From contig JAZNXY010000039.1 in NCBI GenBank assembly GCA_045594105.1, forward strand, positions 1-9,734: a DNA stretch of 9,734 nucleotides, in the 5' to 3' direction. The stretch comes from URNF01 sp045594105 (GTDB taxonomy: Bacteria > Bacillota > Clostridia > Oscillospirales > Acutalibacteraceae). Positions within the stretch are counted from its first letter, which is position 1. The number at the start of each line of letters is the position of its first letter. The position numbers and the translations under genes are program-made. This document shows positions 4,918 to 9,734 of this stretch, piece after piece. Under the pieces are notes generated by a model. The model was not told where the DNA came from. It saw only the letters and a list, made by a program, of their open reading frames with translations, and did no database searches.

Positions 4918-6417
4918 ATGAAACGGTATGTTGTGGCTTTAGATCAAGGCACCACCTCTTCAAGAGCAATTTTGTTTGATAAAGCACAAAATCCGTGCGG
5001 CACGGTACAAAAGGAGTTACAAAATCTGTATCCGCAATCGGGTTGGGTTGAGCAAGACCCCCTCGAAATCTACGCAGGGCAGTACGGCGTGATGATGGAG
5101 TTGTTAGCCAAATATGACGTGTCTCCCGAGGAAATTGCCGCTATCGGCATTACAAACCAGCGAGAAACCACCATTGTTTGGGACCGTCACACCGGCAAAC
5201 CGATATACAATGCTATCGTGTGGCAATGTCGCCGCACCGCCCCTTTATGCGAACAACTGAAAAAAGAGGGCTTCAGTGACTACATACAGCAAAAAACAGG
5301 TCTTTTGATAGATGCGTATTTCAGTGCCACTAAAATTGCGTGGGTACTGGATCACGTAGACGGCGCAAGAGAAAAAGCCAACAAGGGTGATTTGCTGTTC
5401 GGCACGGTAGATACGTGGCTGCTGTGGAAATTGACAGACGGCAAGGTACACGCCACCGACCTCACCAACGCCTCCCGTACCATGTTATTTGATATTCACA
5501 CATTGCAATGGGACGACACCATCCTGCACCGTCTGAATATACCGAAAAGCATGCTGCCGCAAGTAAAAAGCAGCAGCGAGGTTTACGGCTACACCACCAT
5601 AGGCGGCACCGACATTCCGTTAAGCGGTGTGGCAGGCGATCAGCAAGCCGCACTGTTCGGACAGACCTGTTTTACCAAAGGGCAAGCCAAAAACACCTAC
5701 GGCACAGGTTGCTTCTTGCTGATGCACACGGGTGATACCCCTGCCAAAAGCCAACACGGCCTTTTAACCACCCTTGCGGCGACCCGCAAGGGCTCAGCAC
5801 CGCAGTACGCACTCGAGGGCAGTGTGTTTGTAGGCGGTGCGGTCATACAATGGGTAAGAGATGCCCTGCGATTGATTGCCGATGCGGAGGACAGCGAATA
5901 CTACGCACAAAAAGTCAAAGATACGGGCGGCGTATACCTTGTGCCTGCCTTTGTCGGTATGGGCGCACCGTATTGGGATATGCACGCACGCGGTACGATT
6001 GTGGGTGTCACACGAGGTACAGGGCGGCGGCACATCGTGCGTGCCGCGCTGGAAAGCATTGCGTATCAGACGCAGGATGTTATTGCGGCGATGGAAAAGG
6101 ACATCGGCACACCGCTTACCGCTTTACAGGTAGACGGCGGTGCCGCCGCCAACCGCTTTTTGATGCAATTTCAGGCGGATGTTTCGGGGGTGAGCATACA
6201 CCGCCCCAAAGTCAGAGAAACCACCGCACTCGGTGCCGCATTTTTAGCGGGTCTTGCCGTCGGCTTCTGGAAGGATGAGCAGGAAATTATTAACGGGTGG
6301 ACACCCGATAACGTATACACACCCCAAATGGATGCTAATACCCAACACCGTTTGTTAAAAGGTTGGCACCGTGCCGTCAAGGCGGCACTTGCCTGGAGTG
6401 AGGAGGATGAGGCATGA
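4918..6417 (+). CDS. glpK: Glycerol kinase
   Basis: Glycerol kinase converts glycerol and ATP to sn-glycerol 3-phosphate, feeding glycolysis and lipid synthesis. It is 499 residues, the normal length for a FGGY-family kinase. Visible motifs: the phosphate-binding DQGTTSSR (9-16), ITNQRETTIVWDR with R82 and E83 for glycerol, VAGDQQAALFGQ containing the catalytic base D241, GTGCFLL, and the C-terminal nucleotide site DGGAAANRFLMQFQAD. The loop before the catalytic motif reads GYTTIGGTDIP: it has neither the histidine phosphorylated by HPr/PTS in enterococcal GlpK nor the full GGKGGTR fructose-1,6-bisphosphate loop of E. coli. It therefore may escape both controls. The ATG follows AGAAAGG. Its stop overlaps the next start (ATGA), so the lipase-like gene is translationally coupled. 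No glycerol facilitator or glpD is visible nearby. Confidence 0.97.
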   Translation: MKRYVVALDQGTTSSRAILFDKAQNPCGTVQKELQNLYPQSGWVEQDPLEIYAGQYGVMMELLAKYDVSPEEIAAIGITNQRETTIVWDRHTGKPIYNAIVWQCRRTAPLCEQLKKEGFSDYIQQKTGLLIDAYFSATKIAWVLDHVDGAREKANKGDLLFGTVDTWLLWKLTDGKVHATDLTNASRTMLFDIHTLQWDDTILHRLNIPKSMLPQVKSSSEVYGYTTIGGTDIPLSGVAGDQQAALFGQTCFTKGQAKNTYGTGCFLLMHTGDTPAKSQHGLLTTLAATRKGSAPQYALEGSVFVGGAVIQWVRDALRLIADAEDSEYYAQKVKDTGGVYLVPAFVGMGAPYWDMHARGTIVGVTRGTGRRHIVRAALESIAYQTQDVIAAMEKDIGTPLTALQVDGGAAANRFLMQFQADVSGVSIHRPKVRETTALGAAFLAGLAVGFWKDEQEIINGWTPDNVYTPQMDANTQHRLLKGWHRAVKAALAWSEEDEA

Positions 6418-7328
6418 CCAACACCACATTACGTTTCCCGTCTGCGGGCGGCGGCACCGTGCACGCCGTCGTTGTAGCACCCGCAGGCGAAATAAAAGCC
6501 ACCGTACAGTTTGTACACGGTATGGCGGAATATATCGAACGATACCTGCCTACGATGGAAGCATTGGCGGCACAAGGGTATTTGTGTTGCGGTCACGACC
6601 ATTTCGGACACGGCAAAAGCGTTAAAAGCGAAAAGGATCTCGGGCATCTGCATTTCAAGAACGGTGCCACGCACATGATTACCGACGTCAAAACGGTTGC
6701 AGATTATTTCAAGGACACCTACCCCGACATACCACATATCCTTTTCGGACACAGTATGGGGTCCTTTGTGGTGCGGTGCGTTGCGGCACGGTATCACAAT
6801 ATATTTGACGGTTTAATTGTGTGCGGCACAGGTGGTCCTAATCCGGCACTCGGTGCAGGCAAAGCCCTCGCCGCCACCTTACGCACCGCCAAGGGCGAAC
6901 GTGGCTATTCCCCGTTTTTATACAAAATGATGTTTGGTGCATACAACGCACGGTGCAGGGAAACCACTGATTTTGCGTGGTTGTCGGTAGACCCTGCGAA
7001 TGTAGATGCCTATGAAGCAGACCATCTTTGCGGTTTCCCCTTTACCATAGGCGGGATCCATTCACTGTTAAACGTACACGGTGAAGCCAACAGCAAAGCG
7101 TGCTTTGAAAGCACACCAAAAGAGCTGCCCGTCTTACTGATTGCAGGCGCCGATGACCCTGTCGGTGATTACGGCGAGGGGGTCAAGGCGGTGTTTGGCG
7201 AGTATAAACGTGCAGGTGTCAAAAAGGTCACCTTAAAATTGTATGATAACTGCCGCCACGAAATCTTAAACGACGTGTATAAACAACGTGTTATCAACGA
7301 TATGCTGGACTTTTTAGCGGAAATATAA
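6414..7328 (+). CDS. Alpha/beta hydrolase, monoacylglycerol lipase / lysophospholipase-like (Hydrolase_4, S33)
   Basis: A 304-residue cytoplasmic alpha/beta hydrolase without signal peptide or membrane segment. FVHGMAEYIERY (33-44) is the oxyanion-hole region typical of monoglyceride lipases, and GHDHFGHGKS (60-69) is also characteristic. The nucleophile is S114 in GHSMG. The acid is probably D248 in AGADDPVGD and the base H282 in CRHEIL. A cap domain occupies about 140-220. The start overlaps the glpK stop by four bases and has AGGAGG at 6401-6406, so it is made with glycerol kinase. This suggests that the enzyme frees glycerol from monoacylglycerol or lysolipid and GlpK captures it. The family annotation is firm; the substrate is inference. 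Other esterase or peptidase activity is possible, since S33 families are broad. Confidence 0.88.
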   Translation: MTNTTLRFPSAGGGTVHAVVVAPAGEIKATVQFVHGMAEYIERYLPTMEALAAQGYLCCGHDHFGHGKSVKSEKDLGHLHFKNGATHMITDVKTVADYFKDTYPDIPHILFGHSMGSFVVRCVAARYHNIFDGLIVCGTGGPNPALGAGKALAATLRTAKGERGYSPFLYKMMFGAYNARCRETTDFAWLSVDPANVDAYEADHLCGFPFTIGGIHSLLNVHGEANSKACFESTPKELPVLLIAGADDPVGDYGEGVKAVFGEYKRAGVKKVTLKLYDNCRHEILNDVYKQRVINDMLDFLAEI

Positions 7329-7329
7329 C

Positions 7330-7362
7330 AAAAAAGCAGGATGCTTTGCATCCTGCTTTTTT
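7330..7362. terminator. Bidirectional terminator between the lipase gene and apgM
   Basis: A perfect 15-bp stem (7330-7344 with 7348-7362; core GCAGGATGC / GCATCCTGC) has A6 on one side and T6 on the other and a 3-nt loop. It starts two nt after the lipase stop and ends two nt before the apgM stop, so it serves both convergent genes. Confidence 0.93.
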
Positions 7363-7364
7363 AC

Positions 7365-8573
7365 TTATCTTTCCAGCAAACGTGCCATAATCGACGGGCC
7401 GTGCTCAATCATCACGCCTGTTGCGGCAGCGGTGTCCTCGGTGAAGGTCTCTACACCGCCCATTGCTTTACGTGAATCGTACAGCATAAAGGGCACGGGG
7501 TCACTGCAATGGGTTTTGGTTTCCAGCGGTGTCGGGTGGTCGGGCATAACGAGAATACGGAAATCGTCTTTGCCTTTCAGATAGGCAACCACGGGTGTTA
7601 AAATCTGTGTATCGATTTCCTCAATGGCTTTTACCTTGTTTTCCGCTTCGCCCCGATGACCGCATTCGTCGGGAGCTTCCACGTGTATGTACACAAGCTC
7701 AACACCTTTTTCAAACAACGCAACAGCGGCATCCGCCTTGCCCTTGAAATTGGTGTCAAGGTATCCTGTAGCACCCTCTACGTCGGGGATTTCCATATTG
7801 GCACACACACCGATGCCTTTTAACAGGTCAACCGCAGAAATAACACCTGCGGACACACCGTTTTTCTCTTTGAAATCCGCAAGCTGCGGTTTTCTGCCTT
7901 CTCCCCACAGCCAGATGGAAGAAACGGGCCGTTCGCCCCTTGCGATACGTGCTTGGTTCACAGGGTGGTCTTTTAAGATATTCACCGATTTTTTCATTAA
8001 GTCAATCAGCGGCTGTGCGGCTTCAGCTTTGCTTAAATAGTCACCTACCACCCTGCCGCTGATATCGTGCGGCGGGGTCATATCGCCAAGTTCCGTAGTA
8101 CCGTTTGCCACAACCAGACAATGACGGTAGCTGACACCGGGATAGAAGGTAAAAACCGCATCACCGAGCTTCTCCTGCACCGTTTTCATAATTTCAGCGG
8201 CCTCACGCGTGGAAATATCTCCTGCACAGTAGTCTACCATCGTTTTGTCCGCATAGTTTTCTTCATCCGACAAGGTGACCAAGTTGCAACGCAACGCCAC
8301 GTCGGTATCTTTCAGTTCCACACCGATGCTCGCCGCCTCCAACGGAGAACGGCCGGTGTAGCATTCCATCGGGTCATACCCCATAACCGACAGGTTTGCC
8401 ACGTCGCTGCCGGGCTTTAAGCCCGCCGCAACCGTACGGCAAAGACCAACTTCGGCAGTTTTGGCAAGGGTGTCCATTGTCGGTTTGTTTGCCAACATCA
8501 TCGGGGTTTTATTTTGCAGTGCGGGGTGTGGCTTATCCGCCATACCGTCGCACAGCATTACTAAATATTTCAT
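7365..8573 (-). CDS. apgM: Cofactor-independent phosphoglycerate mutase, archaeal-type (ApgM family)
   Basis: Interconverts 3- and 2-phosphoglycerate in glycolysis and gluconeogenesis without 2,3-bisphosphoglycerate. The 402 residues belong to the alkaline phosphatase superfamily. Metal ligands and catalytic residues can be placed: D9 in MLCDGMAD, nucleophile S62 in GSDVANLSVMGYDP, D302 and H306 in PDECGHRG, D345 and H346 in MPDHPTP, and H355 nearby. TGRSPLEAASIG (73-84) and WLWGEG (221-226) are family signatures. The ATG at 8573 is chosen because the family starts MKYLVMLCDG and AGAGG lies about 9 nt before it; the upstream frame extension would overlap the promoter. Some bacterial members of this family have been predicted to act as homoserine kinase substitutes, and nothing next to the gene rules this in or out. 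It is transcribed divergently from trmB. Confidence 0.92.
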   Translation of the reverse strand: MKYLVMLCDGMADKPHPALQNKTPMMLANKPTMDTLAKTAEVGLCRTVAAGLKPGSDVANLSVMGYDPMECYTGRSPLEAASIGVELKDTDVALRCNLVTLSDEENYADKTMVDYCAGDISTREAAEIMKTVQEKLGDAVFTFYPGVSYRHCLVVANGTTELGDMTPPHDISGRVVGDYLSKAEAAQPLIDLMKKSVNILKDHPVNQARIARGERPVSSIWLWGEGRKPQLADFKEKNGVSAGVISAVDLLKGIGVCANMEIPDVEGATGYLDTNFKGKADAAVALFEKGVELVYIHVEAPDECGHRGEAENKVKAIEEIDTQILTPVVAYLKGKDDFRILVMPDHPTPLETKTHCSDPVPFMLYDSRKAMGGVETFTEDTAAATGVMIEHGPSIMARLLER

Positions 8574-8603
8574 TATGTACGCCTCTCTTTTGCGTTTTTT
8601 TCG

Positions 8604-8632
8604 AGTATAACACCGAAAATGAAAATTGTAAA
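8604..8632 (-). promoter_or_regulatory. Sigma-A promoter of apgM
   Basis: On the minus strand, TTTACA (8632-8627) and TATACT (8609-8604) are separated by 17 bp. The leader is about 25 nt long and contains AAAGAGAGG before the ATG at 8573. Confidence 0.78.
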
Positions 8633-8640
8633 GAAACACA

Positions 8641-8669
8641 TTGCTTTTTTTCACATTTGAGGGTATAAT
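8641..8669 (+). promoter_or_regulatory. Sigma-A promoter of trmB
   Basis: TTGCTT (8641-8646) and TATAAT (8664-8669) are separated by 17 bp. Its -35 lies 8 bp from the -35 of the divergent apgM promoter, so the two polymerase sites may interfere or be controlled together. Confidence 0.78.
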
Positions 8670-8704
8670 TCTCGGTGAATTATGTGTTTTAGGAGTTTAT
8701 CACT

Positions 8705-9379
8705 ATGAGAATGCGCCGTAAAAAACATTTGGAAGACCGTATTTCCGCTTGCGACGGATATTTGTTAATTCCCGAGATGCCTGCGGATCGGGATTATCGC
8801 AAAGCGATAGAACAACCCGATTTTTTGCCGCTTAACGAAATATTTCCGAAAGAACAACCGCTGTGGCTGGAAATTGGGTGCGGTTTGGGGCAATTTGCCA
8901 CCGAGCTTGCACGCCGCCACCCCGATGTCAACATTTTGGCGGTAGAGGTGGTCGCCAACGTCATTGTGGTAGCCGCCGAAAAAGCGTGCAAAGAACAACT
9001 GCCTAACTTACGGTTTTTGCAGTGCTCCGCAGAGTATCTTCCCCGTTATTTGCAACCCGCTACGGTAGAGCAGTTGTTTCTCAATTTCTCCTGTCCGTAT
9101 CCGAAAAAGCGGTATGCAACCCACCGCCTCACCCACGCACGGTTTTTGGAGATTTATAAGCTGCTGCTCACCGAAAAGGCAGAGATTCATCAAAAAACCG
9201 ATAATATGCATTTCTTTGAATTTTCCATTGAACAGTTTTCGCAGAACGGTTTTGCACTCAAAAATGTGTGCTTCGATTTGCACAACAGTGACTTTGAAGG
9301 CAATATCGTCACCGAATACGAAAAGCGGTTTTCGGATTTGGGACAACCGATTTATCGGTTAGAAGCGTATAGAAAATAA
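8705..9379 (+). CDS. trmB: tRNA (guanine(46)-N(7))-methyltransferase TrmB
   Basis: TrmB methylates N7 of guanine 46 in the variable loop of tRNAs using S-adenosylmethionine. The 224 residues match the family length. The SAM motif is LEIGCGLGQFATELARRHP (55-73). RLTHARFLEIY (141-151), IHQKTDN (161-167) and the C-terminal TEYEKRFSDLGQPIYRL (203-219) are family signatures. The usual NFSDPWPK motif reads NFSCPYPK here (127-134), so the Asp is replaced by C130 and Trp by Tyr. This may be a lineage feature, since the rest of the protein is intact. AGGAG (8691-8695) sits 9 nt before the ATG. The gene has its own promoter and terminator and appears monocistronic. Confidence 0.93.
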   Translation: MRMRRKKHLEDRISACDGYLLIPEMPADRDYRKAIEQPDFLPLNEIFPKEQPLWLEIGCGLGQFATELARRHPDVNILAVEVVANVIVVAAEKACKEQLPNLRFLQCSAEYLPRYLQPATVEQLFLNFSCPYPKKRYATHRLTHARFLEIYKLLLTEKAEIHQKTDNMHFFEFSIEQFSQNGFALKNVCFDLHNSDFEGNIVTEYEKRFSDLGQPIYRLEAYRK

Positions 9380-9380
9380 A

Positions 9381-9410
9381 AAAACGGTGTGTCTTTCGAC
9401 ACACCGTTTT
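9381..9410. terminator. Bidirectional terminator between trmB and folC
   Basis: A perfect 13-bp stem (AAAACGGTGTGTC at 9381-9393, GACACACCGTTTT at 9398-9410) has a TTTC loop. An A run before it gives a good T tract for minus-strand transcripts; the plus-strand tail is only TTTT. It starts two nt after the trmB stop and ends six nt from the convergent folC stop. Confidence 0.88.
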
Positions 9411-9415
9411 GACAT

Positions 9416-9734
9416 TTAAAACATTTCGCACAAAGAAGAATACACGTACAAAGACCCGAGACACACAAGCGGTTTGTTATCCGCTTTAGCGGCGGCACGG
9501 GCGGTTTCAAAAGCCGCAGGAATCGTGTCAAAAGCCGCAGACGGAATCTCTGCATTCTCTAACACCTTCGCATAGTCTTTGGCCTCCAACGCACGAGGTG
9601 AATCGGGGGTCATCACAAACGCCTTCTCAGCAATTTCGGAAAGCATTTTCGCAATACCCGTATAATCTTTATCCTTCAGAACAGCGGTAAGCAAATACAC
9701 TTTATCATCACCGAAATACTGTTTGACGCTTTTG
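9416..9734 (-). CDS. folC: Folylpolyglutamate synthase / dihydrofolate synthase, C-terminal part (runs off the window)
   Basis: Only the last 105 or so residues are visible; the frame is open to the right edge, so an internal GTG at 9700 is not the start. The segment fits the C-terminal Mur-ligase-like domain of FolC: YFGDDKVYLLTAVLKDKDY (family: the FG.L.DKD segment), then MLSEIAEKAFVMTPDSPRAL (family: TP.SPRAL), an alanine-rich helix with a DTIPAAFETA segment, and the end PLVCLGSLYVYSSL, which is the family GSLY strand. FolC adds glutamate to folates, and in many bacteria also makes dihydrofolate, in the cytoplasm. The ATP-binding part lies outside the window. It converges on trmB across a shared terminator. 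Confidence 0.82.
   Translation of the reverse strand, partial: KSVKQYFGDDKVYLLTAVLKDKDYTGIAKMLSEIAEKAFVMTPDSPRALEAKDYAKVLENAEIPSAAFDTIPAAFETARAAAKADNKPLVCLGSLYVYSSLCEMF

Noticed and set aside
8574..8654. Longer apgM start near 8654
   Set aside because: The extra 27 residues would cover the apgM promoter, and the protein family begins at the ATG at 8573.
1..9734. Mobile elements, CRISPR arrays, defence or phage genes, integration at the tRNA
   Set aside because: No transposase or integrase frames and no regularly spaced repeats were seen. The tRNA-Tyr 3' end has no noticed duplicate to suggest an attachment site. All long frames have housekeeping matches.

Overview
The window looks like ordinary chromosome from a low-to-mid GC member of the Clostridia, probably a gut-type relative of Oscillospiraceae/Ruminococcaceae. 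Support for this: an RqcH-type NFACT protein, the TrmK-Nif3 gene pair, a type A RNase P RNA, a clostridial-looking 5S rRNA, consensus sigma-A promoters with 17-bp spacers, AGGAGG-type ribosome binding sites and many intrinsic terminators. The genus assignment is inference. I see no insertion sequence, CRISPR array, phage gene or defence system.

Left part (1-1667). The window opens inside the 3' half of an AraC-family regulator whose frame is broken at a run of seven A. A tRNA-Tyr gene follows on the minus strand. A free-standing 5S rRNA gene on the plus strand is divergent from it, and the two promoters are mirror images around an A/T-rich spacer. Next come the 5S terminator, the RNase P RNA gene with its own promoter, and a 66-residue DUF1858 redox-disulfide protein with its own promoter and a strong hairpin terminator.

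Middle part (1668-4866). trmK (tRNA m1A22 methyltransferase), a Nif3/DUF34 metal-binding protein and rqcH (ribosome quality control, alanine tailing) are tightly packed on the plus strand and look like one operon. Its terminator uses the last codons of rqcH as its 5' arm. No strong promoter lies directly before trmK; only a terminator hairpin does.

Right part (4866-9734). glpK (glycerol kinase) and an alpha/beta hydrolase resembling monoacylglycerol lipase overlap by four bases behind one promoter. This suggests release of glycerol from glycerides followed by its phosphorylation. A bidirectional terminator separates them from a convergent minus-strand apgM-type phosphoglycerate mutase. apgM shares an intergenic region with the divergent trmB (tRNA m7G46 methyltransferase). 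trmB converges, across another bidirectional terminator, on the 3' end of folC, which runs out of the window.

Six of the elements serve tRNA or ribosome biology (tRNA-Tyr, 5S, rnpB, trmK, rqcH, trmB). The rest are core metabolism. I found no convincing new system. The points most worth checking are the frameshifted regulator, the mirrored stable-RNA promoters, the terminator placed before trmK, the lipase-GlpK pair, and non-canonical motif residues in RqcH, TrmB and GlpK.
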